In this document: positions 29,632-39,352 of the stretch, piece by piece
How positions within the stretch are numbered: position 1 is the stretch's first letter
How the letters are laid out: every line of letters begins with the position of its first letter
Source of the DNA: Scatomorpha stercorigallinarum
Lineage (GTDB): Bacteria > Bacillota > Clostridia > Oscillospirales > Oscillospiraceae
Reading direction: 5' to 3'
Assembly (NCBI GenBank): GCA_944387865.1
Contig: CALXGN010000011.1
Coordinates: 1 to 64,000, forward strand
Length of the DNA: 64,000 nucleotides
Translations under genes and position numbers: made by a program
Notes under the pieces: model-generated
Databases searched by the model: none
Told to the model about the DNA's origin: nothing
The model's input: the letters and a program-made list of their open reading frames with translations, nothing else

Positions 29632-30657
29632 ATGAAAGAACAGTTGGAACTGCTCGCCAGGGAGTCGCTGGAGGCGGTGGCCGCGGCGGCGGACGTGGCG
29701 GCGCTGGACGCGCTGCGCGTCAAATACCTGGGCAAGAAGGGCGCGCTGACGGCCATCCTCAAGCAGATGGGCAAGCTCAGCGCGGAGGAGCGCCCGGCCA
29801 TGGGCCAGCTTGCCAACAGCGTGCGCGCCGAGCTGGAGAGCGCGCTGGACGAGCGCCGTGTGGAGCTGGAGGAGGCCGAGCTGAACGCCCAGCTGGCCGC
29901 CGAGGCGCTGGACGTCACGCTGCCCGGCAAGCGCGTCCACGGCGGGCACAAGCACCCCATGGACACCGTCATCGACGAGCTGAAGGACATCTTCGTCGGC
30001 ATGGGCTTCGAGGTGGACGACGGCCCCGAGGTGGAGCAGAGCGTCTATAACTTCGACCGCCTGAACACCGACGAGGGCCACCCCGCCCGCGAGTGGACGG
30101 ACACCTTCTATCTGGACGAGGAGAGCAAGATGCTCCTGCGCACGCAGACCAGCAACATGGAGCCGCGCATCATGGAAACGCGCGAGCTGCCCATCCGCGC
30201 CGCCGTTTTCGGCCGCTGCTACCGCAAGGACGAGGTGGACGCCACGCACAGCCCCATGTTCCACCAGATGGAGGGCCTGGTCGTCGATAAGCACATCACC
30301 TTCGCCGACCTCAAGGGCCTGCTGCACAACATGGCCGTGCAGATGTACGGCCCCGGCACGGTCACCCGCTTCCGCCCGCACCACTTCCCCTTCACGGAGC
30401 CGAGCTGCGAGATGGACGTGCAGTGCCACAAGTGCGGCGGCAAGGGCTGCTCCACCTGCAAGGGCTCCGGCTGGATCGAGCTGCTGGGCGCCGGCGTCAC
30501 CAACCCGCACGTGCACGAGATGAGCGGCATAGACACGAGCAAATACTCCGGCCTCGCCTGGGGCATGGGCCTCGACCGCGCCGCCATGCGCCGCTACAAG
30601 ATCGCCGACCTGCGGCTGATGTTCGAAAACGACGTGCGCTTCCTGGAGCAGTTCTGA
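29632..30657 (+). CDS. pheS: Phenylalanyl-tRNA synthetase alpha subunit
   Basis: 341 aa; ATG 29632 with GGAGG at 29620-29624 (the longer frame lies in the T-box). N-terminal coiled coil (about 1-85), then class II motifs: HPMDTVIDELKDIFVGMGFE, motif 2 FGRCYRKDEVDATH and MFHQMEGLVVDK, and motif 3 GLAWGMGLDRAAMRRY. A CxxC-rich insert (CHKCGGKGCSTCKGSGW) is normal for bacterial PheS. It pairs with PheT, encoded 52 bases downstream. Confidence 0.97.
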   Translation: MKEQLELLARESLEAVAAAADVAALDALRVKYLGKKGALTAILKQMGKLSAEERPAMGQLANSVRAELESALDERRVELEEAELNAQLAAEALDVTLPGKRVHGGHKHPMDTVIDELKDIFVGMGFEVDDGPEVEQSVYNFDRLNTDEGHPAREWTDTFYLDEESKMLLRTQTSNMEPRIMETRELPIRAAVFGRCYRKDEVDATHSPMFHQMEGLVVDKHITFADLKGLLHNMAVQMYGPGTVTRFRPHHFPFTEPSCEMDVQCHKCGGKGCSTCKGSGWIELLGAGVTNPHVHEMSGIDTSKYSGLAWGMGLDRAAMRRYKIADLRLMFENDVRFLEQF

Positions 30658-30709
30658 GCGCGCGGACAGCGGATTTTATCTAACGCCTGTAAAGGAGCAT
30701 GACTGATAT

Positions 30710-33106
30710 ATGGATCTTTCAAGGAAATGGCTCACCGAATTCGTCGATGTGGGCCTGGATGAGATAAACGACCACGACTTTGCCGAGGCCATGACCATGT
30801 CCGGCTCCAAGGTCGAGGACACGCACTACATGGGCGAGGGCATCTCCAATGTCGTCGTCGGCAGGATCGTGGAGATGGTCCGCCACCACGACAGCGACCA
30901 CATGTGGACCTGCCAGGTCGATGTGGGCGGCAAGCGCCTGCTGCAGATCGTCACCGGCGCGCAGAACCAGAAAGTTGGCGACCTGGTGCCCGTGGCGCTG
31001 GACGGCGCCACTCTCCCCAGCGGCGCGGAGATACACACCACCACCTTCCGCGGCGAGCTCAGCGAGGGCATGATGTGCTCCATCAAGGAGCTGGGGCTGA
31101 CGCTGCACGACTTCCCCTACGCCGTTGAGGACGGGCTGTTCATTTTGCAGGAGGACTGCCGGCCCGGCGACGACATCGTGCCCGTCATCGGCCGCGACGA
31201 CCACGTGGTGGAGTTTGAGATAACCCCCAACCGCCCCGACTGCCTTTCCGTCATCGGCCTCGCGCGCGAGGCCTCGGTCACCTTCCAGAAGCCGCTGAAG
31301 CTGCACACCCCCGTGGTCAAAGGCAGCGGCGGCGACATCCACGAGCTGGTGAAGGTGGACGTGGAGGACGCCAAGCTCTGCCCGCGCTACACCGCGCGCA
31401 TGGTGCGCAACATCAAGATCGAGCCCTCGCCCAAGTGGATGCGCGAGCGCATCGCCGCCATGGGCATGCGCCCCATCAACAACATCGTTGACATCACCAA
31501 CTACGTGATGATGGAGTACGGCCAGCCGATGCACGCTTTCGACTTCTCCTGCGTTGACGGCGGGCACATCATCGTCCGCACCGCGCGCGAGGGCGAGACC
31601 TGCCGCACGCTGGACGGCAACGAGCGCAAGGTGACGCCCAACATGCTCTGCATCTGCGACGAGCATAAGCCCGTGGGCCTGGCCGGCGTCATGGGCGGCG
31701 AGAACAGCGAGATCACGCCGGACACGAAGATGGTCCTCTTCGAGAGCGCAAACTTCAACGGCACCAGCATCCGCCGCACGGCCGCCGCGCTGAACATGCG
31801 CACGGACGCCTCCGCCCACTATGAGAAGGGTCTCGACCCCTATCTGACCAAGATCGCCGTGGACCGGGCCTGCGAGCTGGTGGAGCTGCTGGGCGCAGGC
31901 GAGGTCGTGGACGGCTATGTGGACGTGTTCCCCGATCCCCCCAAGCCGCTGGTGCGCGAGCTGGACGTGGACCGCGTCAACTGGATACTGGGCACGGACA
32001 TCGACGGCGATACCATGCGCAAAATACTCAGCGACCTCGGCTTCCAGCTGGACGGCAACACCGTCACCGTCCCCAGCTGGCGGCTCGACATCGACCCCAA
32101 GTACACGCAGAACGACTTTGCCGAGGAAGTCGCGCGCATTTACGGCTTCAACAACATCCCCAGCACGATGATGGCCGACTCCGGCACCAAGTCCGGCGGC
32201 TACACGCCCGAGCAGGCCGCCGAGCGCCGCCTGGGCGAGACCTGCCGCGCCAACGGCTACGACAGCATCATCACCTACTCCTTCTACAGCCCCGCCGGCT
32301 GGGACATGATACGCCTGCCCGCAAACGACCCGCGGCGCGACGCCATCCGCATCCTCAACCCCCTGGGCGAGGACACCAGCTGCATGCGCACCACCACCCT
32401 CCCCAGCGTGCTGGAGGTACTCGCGCGCAACTGGAACTTCCGCAACAAGGCCGTCAGGATCTATGAGTTCGCGAAGGTCTACAAAAAGCGCCCGGACGGC
32501 ATGGCCGACGAGCCGAAGATACTCACCCTCGGCGCCTACGGCGGCGGCATGGATTTCTACACCCTCAAGGGCACGGTGGAGGAGCTGTGCGACACGCTGC
32601 GCATCAGCGGCGTGGAGTACGTCCCCGTCCGGGACGACCCCAGCTACCACCCCGGCCGCTGCGCCGCGGTCTACGCCGGCGGCGAATACCTGGGCCGCTT
32701 CGGCCAGGTACATCCGCTGGTGGCAAAGAACTACGGCGTGAGCGAGGAGCTCTACGCCGCCGAGCTGGACTTCCCCGCCATGTTCGCCCACCGCACGACG
32801 GAGCTCTATTACGCCCCGCTGCCGCGCTTCCCGGCCGTCATGCGCGACATCTCCCTCGTCTGCGACGACGCCCTCACCGCCGGCGAGCTGGAGAAGTGCA
32901 TCCGCCGCGCCGGCGGCGAATACCTGGAGAGCGTGGAAGTTTTCGACGTCTACAAGGGCGCCAACATCCCGGAGGGCAAGAAGAGCGTCTCCTTCGCGCT
33001 CGCCCTGCGCGCCGGCGACCAGACGCTCACCGACGACCACGCCGACGAGGCCGTTGCCGCCATCCTCGACGCCCTGGCGCGCGAATACGGCGCGGTCATC
33101 CGCTGA
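30710..33106 (+). CDS. pheT: Phenylalanyl-tRNA synthetase beta subunit
   Basis: 798 aa, full length. Contains the tRNA_bind domain (about 40-150, HVWT-like DHMWTCQVDVGGKRLLQIVT), B3/B4 editing domain (MRPINNIVDITNYVMMEYGQ, PMHAFD), B5 domain (about 400-480) and the C-terminal ferredoxin-like anticodon domain (PRFPAVMRDISLV). Editing of mischarged Tyr-tRNA-Phe is expected. Under the same T-box as pheS. Confidence 0.97.
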   Translation: MDLSRKWLTEFVDVGLDEINDHDFAEAMTMSGSKVEDTHYMGEGISNVVVGRIVEMVRHHDSDHMWTCQVDVGGKRLLQIVTGAQNQKVGDLVPVALDGATLPSGAEIHTTTFRGELSEGMMCSIKELGLTLHDFPYAVEDGLFILQEDCRPGDDIVPVIGRDDHVVEFEITPNRPDCLSVIGLAREASVTFQKPLKLHTPVVKGSGGDIHELVKVDVEDAKLCPRYTARMVRNIKIEPSPKWMRERIAAMGMRPINNIVDITNYVMMEYGQPMHAFDFSCVDGGHIIVRTAREGETCRTLDGNERKVTPNMLCICDEHKPVGLAGVMGGENSEITPDTKMVLFESANFNGTSIRRTAAALNMRTDASAHYEKGLDPYLTKIAVDRACELVELLGAGEVVDGYVDVFPDPPKPLVRELDVDRVNWILGTDIDGDTMRKILSDLGFQLDGNTVTVPSWRLDIDPKYTQNDFAEEVARIYGFNNIPSTMMADSGTKSGGYTPEQAAERRLGETCRANGYDSIITYSFYSPAGWDMIRLPANDPRRDAIRILNPLGEDTSCMRTTTLPSVLEVLARNWNFRNKAVRIYEFAKVYKKRPDGMADEPKILTLGAYGGGMDFYTLKGTVEELCDTLRISGVEYVPVRDDPSYHPGRCAAVYAGGEYLGRFGQVHPLVAKNYGVSEELYAAELDFPAMFAHRTTELYYAPLPRFPAVMRDISLVCDDALTAGELEKCIRRAGGEYLESVEVFDVYKGANIPEGKKSVSFALALRAGDQTLTDDHADEAVAAILDALAREYGAVIR

Positions 33107-33137
33107 GCGATGTAATCGAAACGTAACACTCAACGTC

Positions 33138-33193
33138 TTTACACCCCCGGTTTTTTTGGTATAATAGCAACTGCAAGCGGAAATTATACCAAA
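33138..33193 (+). promoter_or_regulatory. Promoter of ireB with an 11-bp inverted repeat over the -10
   Basis: TTTACA (33138-33143), 16 bases, TATAAT (33160-33165). TTTGGTATAAT (33155-33165) and its exact complement ATTATACCAAA (33183-33193) flank the predicted start, giving an operator or 5' hairpin. Confidence 0.6.
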
Positions 33194-33211
33194 GACCAAG
33201 GAGGGTTAGAC

Positions 33212-33454
33212 ATGGAGGACGCCACCAGGAGATTTACCGCGATAGATAACCGCAACGAGACACGCGAGATACTGTCATCCGTATATGACTCTCTCAAGGT
33301 CAAGGGCTATAACCCCATCAACCAGCTCGTCGGCTACATCATCTCGGAGGACCCCACGTACATCACGAACTACAACAACGCGCGGAGCCTCATCTGCCGT
33401 CTCGACCGTGACGAGCTGCTCCAGGAGCTGCTCGTGAGCTATCTCGGCAAATAA
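33212..33454 (+). CDS. ireB: IreB family regulatory phosphoprotein
   Basis: 80 aa with AAGGAGG upstream. Conserved DUF965/IreB blocks: IDNRNETREILSSVYDSLKV, GYNPINQLVGYIISEDPTYI, NYNNARSLICRLDRDELL. In Enterococcus, IreB is a substrate of the IreK kinase and lowers cephalosporin resistance. The N-terminal Thr-containing RRFTAID may be the phosphosite region. Commonly located near core genes in Firmicutes. Confidence 0.9.
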   Translation: MEDATRRFTAIDNRNETREILSSVYDSLKVKGYNPINQLVGYIISEDPTYITNYNNARSLICRLDRDELLQELLVSYLGK

Positions 33455-33464
33455 CGAACGAAAA

Positions 33465-33494
33465 AACGGCGCTTCCCGGACGGGAAGCGCCGTT
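33465..33494 (+). terminator. Hairpin after ireB
   Basis: AACGGCGCTTCCCG, GA, CGGGAAGCGCCGTT. A-tract before, no long T-run after. Confidence 0.6.
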
Positions 33495-33507
33495 CCGGCA
33501 CATAGAA

Positions 33508-33537
33508 GCGCCCCGCGCCTAAATAGGCGCGGGGCGC
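33508..33537. terminator. Second hairpin between convergent genes
   Basis: GCGCCCCGCGCC, TAAATA, GGCGCGGGGCGC, 15 bases before the SLH gene's stop; probably its terminator. Confidence 0.65.
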
Positions 33538-33552
33538 GGCTCATTTTTGCCC

Positions 33553-34743
33553 TCAGGCTGCGGCCGAGCTCCAGGCGAGGATCTCGCTGCCGTCCGCCAG
33601 GACGGCCACGATGTAGTCGTTGCCCACGGCCTGGGAAGCGCCGCTGGTGTGGCTGGTGGTGCGGAAATCGAGCGCCTGCACGTCCAGGCCGTCGAGCACC
33701 GTCAGCTCCGTGGCGGTGGGCACGCCGTCGCTCCCCGCGCCGCAGAGGTCAACGTAGTACCACTTGCCGTTGGCCGTGGCGACGACGGCGTTGGCGTCCG
33801 CCCCCGGGAACCAGGTGGAGCAGGGCAGCTCATAGACGGCGCTCACCGCCCCCTGCAGGGGGATGCGCCGCGGCTGCGCGATGGCCTCGTAGATGCGCTC
33901 GCGGCGCTGGGCCTCGGCGCGCTCGGCCTCGTCCGCGGACTCCGGGTCCGCGGCGTCCGTCCAGAGCTCGGCGTGCGTCACCGTCACGGTGGCGACGCCG
34001 TTCTCCACGGCGATGGAGAAGTTTCCGTTATCATAGTCCCCCAGGCGCGTGCTGGAGGCAAAGGGCGTGCCGTCCGGCGCGGTGGACACCAGGTTGGCCG
34101 CCTGCTGGCCGTCCTCCCCTTCTTCCGAGGGGGCCTCCTCTTCCGGCTCCTCCGGCGCTGCCGGCTGCGTGGCTCGGTAGATGAGCACCGCCGCCTGCGC
34201 GCGCGTCAGCGGCGACTGCGGGCGGAAGCTGCCGTCCTCAAAGCCGTTGATCAGCCCGGCCTCCACCATTGCCGCCACATATGGCGCATAGGCGCTGTTG
34301 ATGCCAGCGCTGTCCGTGAACGTGAGCGCGGAGGCGTCCCCCGCCTCCAGCTCCAGCGCCGCGCCGAGTATGCGCGACGCCAGCTCGCGCGTGACGGGCG
34401 TATTGAACTCCGTCCAGGCGGCGTCCTCCTCCGTCAGCCAGCCGGAATCGTAGGCGTTGCGCATCTGCACGCCGGCCCAGTGGCCGTACTCCTCGCCCGT
34501 CTCCAGGCCCTGGCAGCGCGCCGTCATGGTGACGAATTCCGCCAGGCTGACCTCGTTGTCCGGGCGGAAGCTGCCGTCCTCGTAGCCGGAGATATAGCCC
34601 GCGGCCACCATCTCGTCCACTTCCACGGCGTACCAGGCGCCCGCCGGCACGTCGCTCAGCTGCGCGCCCTCGGCCAGGGCCGCGGTGGCCGCCGCAGAGA
34701 CGGCCAGCAGTGCCGCCAGGGCGGCTGACAACAGCTTTTTCAT
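33553..34743 (-). CDS. SLH-domain surface protein
   Basis: 396 aa. Signal peptide (KKLLSAALAALLAVSAAATAALA) without lipobox. Three SLH repeats (about 25-200): LSDVPAGAWYAVEVDEMVAAG/GSFRPDNEVSLAEF, HWAGVQMRNAYDSGW/FNTPVTRELA, INSAYAPYVAAMVEAG/GSFRPQSPLTRAQA. An acidic Pro/Glu linker leads to a C-terminal domain of unknown type (NFSIAVENGVATVTVTHAEL). Wall-anchored; role unknown. 14 bases downstream of ychF and likely co-transcribed. Confidence 0.9.
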   Translation of the reverse strand: MKKLLSAALAALLAVSAAATAALAEGAQLSDVPAGAWYAVEVDEMVAAGYISGYEDGSFRPDNEVSLAEFVTMTARCQGLETGEEYGHWAGVQMRNAYDSGWLTEEDAAWTEFNTPVTRELASRILGAALELEAGDASALTFTDSAGINSAYAPYVAAMVEAGLINGFEDGSFRPQSPLTRAQAAVLIYRATQPAAPEEPEEEAPSEEGEDGQQAANLVSTAPDGTPFASSTRLGDYDNGNFSIAVENGVATVTVTHAELWTDAADPESADEAERAEAQRRERIYEAIAQPRRIPLQGAVSAVYELPCSTWFPGADANAVVATANGKWYYVDLCGAGSDGVPTATELTVLDGLDVQALDFRTTSHTSGASQAVGNDYIVAVLADGSEILAWSSAAA

Positions 34744-34757
34744 GGCATTTTCCTTTC

Positions 34758-35852
34758 TCAGACGTTGAAGCGGAACAGCGTCACGTCGCCGTCCTTCATC
34801 ACATATTCCTTGCCCTCGCTGCGGACGAGCCCCTTCTCCCGGGCAGCGGCCATGCTGCCGCAGGCTTTGAGGTCGTCGAAGGCCACGATCTCCGCGCGGA
34901 TGAAGCCGCGCTCAAAGTCCGAATGTATCTTGCCGGCGGCCTGCGGGGCCTTGGTGCCCTTTTTGATGGTCCAGGCCCGGCACTCGTCCGGCCCGCAGGT
35001 GAGGAAGCTGATGAGCCCCAGCAGGTCGTAGGAACACTTTATCAGCCGCTCCAGCCCCGCCTCGCTCATGCCCAGCTCCTCGAGGAACATCTCGCGGTCC
35101 TCGGCGGGCAGCTCGCGTATCTCCTGCTCGATCTTGGCGCAGATGGGCAGCACCAGCGCCCCCTCGGCGTCCGCAATGGCCTTCACGGTCTGGTAATAGC
35201 CGTTGGCGGCGTAGCCGGCAAAGCCGCCCTCGTCCATGTTGGCGGCATAGATGACGGGCTTCAGGCTCAGCAGGTCGCTCTCCGCGGCCAGGGCGAAGGC
35301 CTCCTCGTCGGCGTCCCAGCTGCGGGCGCTCTTGCCCTCGTTGAGGTGGGCGAGCAGGCCCTCCAGCGTCTCAGCGTCGCGCAAAAGCTTCTTGTCGCCG
35401 CCCTTGGCGGCTTTTTTCACGCGCTCGATGCGCCGCTCGAGCACCTCCATGTCGGCCATGATGAGCTCCAGGTCGATGATCTCGATGTCCCGCGCCGGGT
35501 CGCAGCCGCCCTCCACGTGGACGATATCGGGGTCGTCGAAGCACCTCACCACATGTATGACGGCGTCGGTGCGGCGAATGTTCTCCAAAAATTTATTTCC
35601 CAGCCCCTCGCCCTTGCTGGCGCCCTTGACGAGCCCGGCGATGTCCACGAACTCGATGGTGGCGGGGGTGTATTTTTTCGGCTTGTAAAGCTCGGCCAGG
35701 AAGTCCAGCCGCTCGTCCGGCACGGCCACCACGCCGACGTTCGGCTCGATGGTGCAGAAGGGATAGTTCGCGCTCTCCGCCCCCGCGTTGGTGATGGCGT
35801 TGAACAGTGTAGACTTGCCAACGTTAGGCAGCCCGACGATGCCGAGTTTCAT
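34758..35852 (-). CDS. ychF: YchF/Ola1-type P-loop ATPase
   Basis: 364 aa. Obg-like G-domain with Walker A GLPNVGKSTLFN (about 7-18), FCTIEPNVGVV, VDIAGLVKGASKGEGLGNKF, NMDE (degenerate G4) and the C-terminal TGS domain (LISFLTCGPDECRAWTIKKG, ending KDGDVTLFRFNV). Binds ribosomes and hydrolyses ATP. Full length. Confidence 0.96.
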   Translation of the reverse strand: MKLGIVGLPNVGKSTLFNAITNAGAESANYPFCTIEPNVGVVAVPDERLDFLAELYKPKKYTPATIEFVDIAGLVKGASKGEGLGNKFLENIRRTDAVIHVVRCFDDPDIVHVEGGCDPARDIEIIDLELIMADMEVLERRIERVKKAAKGGDKKLLRDAETLEGLLAHLNEGKSARSWDADEEAFALAAESDLLSLKPVIYAANMDEGGFAGYAANGYYQTVKAIADAEGALVLPICAKIEQEIRELPAEDREMFLEELGMSEAGLERLIKCSYDLLGLISFLTCGPDECRAWTIKKGTKAPQAAGKIHSDFERGFIRAEIVAFDDLKACGSMAAAREKGLVRSEGKEYVMKDGDVTLFRFNV

Positions 35853-36162
35853 GTGTGATCACTTCTCCTCCAAGTTCTTTTCGCGTTCCATCCCTTGCCG
35901 GCAAACGCCGATGTTTCAGCAGGGGAGCTTTCCTTACTTCGCGTCTTGTATGATCACCATGGATTATATCACAGCGCCTGTCCGCTCTCAAGTGGATATT
36001 TTTCAGCCGCTGCCCCCGTCATCGGCCATGAGCGATGTGTTGTATTCTGCGGGCGTTGGACTGCGGCAAATAGTATACACCCATCAGCCCATGCTCCATT
36101 TGTCGATGGCGCACGAACTGATGGATGTATATGGAAATGCTATACTTCAGTTTCGGCTGTTC
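35853..36162. other. 310-base gap between ychF and the esterase operon end
   Basis: Contains the SD of ychF (reverse complement of CTCCTCC near 35871-35877). Otherwise I find no gene with a start, SD and coding bias; short frames here read through both strands. It marks the edge of the lower-GC catabolic island. Confidence 0.5.
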
Positions 36163-37737
36163 TCAGGCGTCGTCGGCCTCAGAGGCAAAGTTTGGAGCAA
36201 AGGCAGGGCACATACTGTTGTGTATGTACATCATATCATAACTGATCTGGTCTGAGACAAAGCATTCGCGGTCGAAGATCATCGTCTCATTGTTTGCTTT
36301 GGTGAACCTGTGCCATTTAGGCGCCAAAGCCACGCCGGGCTCTCCGCTCCTCACGAAAGCGCCTATATATGCAGAGAACAGCTCCCCTATCTTCTCCGCA
36401 ACGGGCTCGTTATACACCGGTATCCGGTCATAGCTTTTGAACAGGAACGGAAGGTCGGAGCCGTGCCACGCCGGGAAGCCGCCGAATATCTTGAAATCAT
36501 AAGTGAGCATGAACATATAAGAAGGCGCGTTTCCGGTGTCTTCCCTGAGCGTCAAATAGTCTGTGCTGCCGATCCTGTAGGTCGAATCCAGATACAGCAG
36601 GTCGATGGCGTCCTTATACGGGAAAGACTGCATATACATGTCCTTCAGCGCTGCAAAACCGTCCCCGTAATACGACTTCAGCGCCTTGTCAAGCTCTTCG
36701 GCGCTCATGCCGCGGTCATAAAACACGCCCCGGTCCAGGTCCATCTCGCCAAAAGTGCAGCCGACGATCATCGGCGTATTTTTCGCCTTATCCGACAGCC
36801 CGACAGCGGTGTAGTCTCCCGGGAAATGGGCGTCCGGTATCGGGCTCCAGATGCTGTTGATACCGGCTGCTCTCAGCTCCGGGTCTACCTTGCGGTAGGC
36901 CGCCGCTATGCGGCTGTACGGTATCTTTTCTATTTGTTCGATGCTGTTTTTATCGAGCCCCAGCTCCTTCACTATCGCAAACGCTGTCGCCGCGCTGTTA
37001 TGCCGCATGATCTCTGCCGGCCTGAATCGGTCGTCGTTGTAGCGGATGCCGCTGTGGATGATTGCCTTGTGGAAGAGTTCCTCCGCAGCCGGCATTTGCA
37101 TCAGCGTCCGCACCTTTGCCCCGCCGCCGGAATGCCCGACGATCGTTACATTCCCCGGGTCCCCGCCAAAACCGGCTATGTTTTGCCTGATCCAGCGCAG
37201 CGCTTCGACCAGGTCGAGCATGCCGTTCGTGCCTGTGCTTGCATACCGCTCTCCGTATTCGGAAAGGTTCATATAGCCCAGCAGGTTCAAACGGTGGTTC
37301 ACCGACACGACCACGATATTCTCGTCGCGGCAGATGCCGTCGGCCTCATATCCCACGAGCTCCGTAGCAGAGCCAAAAGCCAGGCTGCCTCCGTGTATCC
37401 ATACCATGACAGGTTTTTTGGCGCCGCCGTTTATCTCCGGCGTCCAGATATTCAGCGTGAGGCATTTTTCGCTCTCCGGCCAATACCTGAATTGGAAAGC
37501 CGGGTCGAAGCGGTTTATCTTCGGCCTGTTGGTGACAGGGGCGTTGGGGCCGTAAGTATAGGCAGGGCGCACCCCCTCCCAGGGCCCTACAGGCTCGGGC
37601 GGCATGAACCTGTCAGCCCGCGCATACGGAACGCCCCTGAAATAAAACAAACCATTGAGGAAATATCCCCTGACCTTCCCACCGCTCACTTCCACGACCG
37701 GGTAGTCGGCCTCGCACACAAAATTCCTTTTGTTCAT
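36163..37737 (-). CDS. Carboxylesterase type B
   Basis: 524 aa from MNKRNFVCEADYPVVEVSGG; AGAGGTG upstream, and a GTG six bases earlier overlaps that SD. Alpha/beta hydrolase of the carboxylesterase/lipase (COesterase) family: oxyanion segment MVWIHGGSLAFGSA, VVVVSVNHRLNLLGY, GGDPGNVTIVGHSGGG with Ser in GHSGG (family consensus GESAG). The His region is HGSDLPFLF. No signal peptide, so cytoplasmic ester cleavage. Nine bases after its paralogue at 37747. Confidence 0.9.
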   Translation of the reverse strand: MNKRNFVCEADYPVVEVSGGKVRGYFLNGLFYFRGVPYARADRFMPPEPVGPWEGVRPAYTYGPNAPVTNRPKINRFDPAFQFRYWPESEKCLTLNIWTPEINGGAKKPVMVWIHGGSLAFGSATELVGYEADGICRDENIVVVSVNHRLNLLGYMNLSEYGERYASTGTNGMLDLVEALRWIRQNIAGFGGDPGNVTIVGHSGGGAKVRTLMQMPAAEELFHKAIIHSGIRYNDDRFRPAEIMRHNSAATAFAIVKELGLDKNSIEQIEKIPYSRIAAAYRKVDPELRAAGINSIWSPIPDAHFPGDYTAVGLSDKAKNTPMIVGCTFGEMDLDRGVFYDRGMSAEELDKALKSYYGDGFAALKDMYMQSFPYKDAIDLLYLDSTYRIGSTDYLTLREDTGNAPSYMFMLTYDFKIFGGFPAWHGSDLPFLFKSYDRIPVYNEPVAEKIGELFSAYIGAFVRSGEPGVALAPKWHRFTKANNETMIFDRECFVSDQISYDMMYIHNSMCPAFAPNFASEADDA

Positions 37738-37746
37738 ACCCACCTC

Positions 37747-39285
37747 TTAATCAAACGGGCCCACGTGTATCGGGCAGTTTTTCTCCATATAGTCGTACAT
37801 ATCCTTGTCGAGCTCGTCGGCACAGCGCGATCGCTTGTCGAACACATAGGTGTTCCTGTCCCCTCCCTCGCAGGTCAGCCAGCGCTCGGGCAGATATCTG
37901 TTATTCGGGTCCCCATTGTATGCGAAACTGCACCAGCTCATGGATATCTCATTGCAGAGCTGCTCAATGCAGGGCTCCTGCATGATGGCCATGCAGTCGG
38001 TGCTGCGGAACACCAGGGAATGTTCGCAGCTGTGATAGGCCGGCGTTCCGCCGTTCAAGCTGAAGTCGTATGCGAGCATGTAAGCATATGTCGGCGCGCT
38101 GGATACCGCTGCCCTTTTGTCGATATACTTGAGGACGTGCGGCCTGAATTCGGTATCGATATATCGGAGATCCAGTATATTTTTGCCAGGGTATGCCTTT
38201 TTGAACAGTTTGAGCATTGCTTCGGTGTGCTCACCGTACCTTTCCCTGATAAACTCTATCTTTTTGTCATCAGACACAGTGGCGTCATAATACTTTCCCT
38301 CCCACATAAGCGGCTCCGCTATGCAGGTGCCGATGATTATCGGCGTCGTTTTGAATTTTTCCGTTGGCTCGACATAGCAGGGGTCGCCCAGATACCAGTC
38401 GTTCTCCACAGGCGCCCACTCCCCCAAGCGTTCTTTCCAGAGCTCCGGATACACTTTCAAATAGGCGTCGCTTATATCCCTGAAACGGGCTGTCAGCAGT
38501 TTGTCCAGCCCGCCGATCTCTTCGACTATGGCGCGGCCGACCTTTCTGCTCTTTTCCGGGGTCACCCTGAACACATCGTTCGAATTCACCCCGCTTTGGA
38601 TCACGGCCTTATGGAACAGGCCGGCCGCCGCCGGGATCTGCATGAGCGCGGTGCACTTCATGCCGCCGCCGGAGTGGCCGAAGATCGTTACATTGTCCGG
38701 GTCCCCGCCGAAGCTGGCTATGTTCTTCTGCACCCAGCGCAGCGCGGCCACTATGTCTTCCATGCCAAGGTTTCCCGAGTTGTGATACTGCTCGCCATAG
38801 TCCGACAGATCGAGGAAGCCGAGGATATTCAGCCTGTGGTTGAGCGACACGACCACGACGCCGCCGTCTTTACAAAGGTTTTCCGCTTCATAGGCATTGA
38901 ATTCTATGGACGAGCCGCAGAAGAAACCGCCTCCGTGCAGCCAGACCATAACAGGCTTTTTCTGGCTTCCATCAATGCTCTGGGTCCAAACATTGATATA
39001 CTGGCAGTCCTCATCCTCAGGCATCCATCTGTACTCGACCAATATGCCCATCGTCTCATAGGCGGTGCCCCTGCCCTCGATCGTGGGCGCCACCTTGCCA
39101 TAGGCCAGGCAGTCTTTTACGCCGTCCCATGGCTCCACCTCCTCAGGCGAGCAGTACCTTTTGGCGTTGGCGTACTTTATTCCCCTGAACTTATATACGC
39201 CTTTTTCAAAGAACCCCCGCACCTTGCCCTTGTCTGTTTCAACGACAGGGCCATGAAAATCACTATAGAAGTCGGTCGCCATCAT
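37747..39285 (-). CDS. Carboxylesterase type B (paralogue)
   Basis: 512 aa. Same architecture: MVWLHGGGFFCGSS, VVVVSLNHRLNILGFLDLSD, GGDPDNVTIFGHSGGGM with nucleophile Ser, and YHSCEHSLVF near the His. Similar to the gene at 36163 throughout, so an old tandem duplication. Intracellular. Belongs to the ABC-importer/esterase operon, which suggests imported acylated compounds are de-esterified. Confidence 0.9.
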   Translation of the reverse strand: MMATDFYSDFHGPVVETDKGKVRGFFEKGVYKFRGIKYANAKRYCSPEEVEPWDGVKDCLAYGKVAPTIEGRGTAYETMGILVEYRWMPEDEDCQYINVWTQSIDGSQKKPVMVWLHGGGFFCGSSIEFNAYEAENLCKDGGVVVVSLNHRLNILGFLDLSDYGEQYHNSGNLGMEDIVAALRWVQKNIASFGGDPDNVTIFGHSGGGMKCTALMQIPAAAGLFHKAVIQSGVNSNDVFRVTPEKSRKVGRAIVEEIGGLDKLLTARFRDISDAYLKVYPELWKERLGEWAPVENDWYLGDPCYVEPTEKFKTTPIIIGTCIAEPLMWEGKYYDATVSDDKKIEFIRERYGEHTEAMLKLFKKAYPGKNILDLRYIDTEFRPHVLKYIDKRAAVSSAPTYAYMLAYDFSLNGGTPAYHSCEHSLVFRSTDCMAIMQEPCIEQLCNEISMSWCSFAYNGDPNNRYLPERWLTCEGGDRNTYVFDKRSRCADELDKDMYDYMEKNCPIHVGPFD

Positions 39286-39352
39286 ATCACTCCATTCCTT
39301 TATGATCTTGCAGGCACATAAATGTGGGCCCCGCAGGCATACGAGGCGTGCT

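Noticed and set aside
33138..33165. TTTACA before ireB as a member of the TcdR-like regulon
   Set aside because: The second element is TATAAT, not CTCTTT, so this is an ordinary SigA-type promoter.
30719..33199. 826-codon minus frame opposite pheT
   Set aside because: Antisense shadow of an unmistakable pheT.
36310..39321. 1003-codon open frame on + opposite the two carboxylesterases
   Set aside because: Antisense to two clear esterases with catalytic motifs; its translation has no recognisable domain and no SD.
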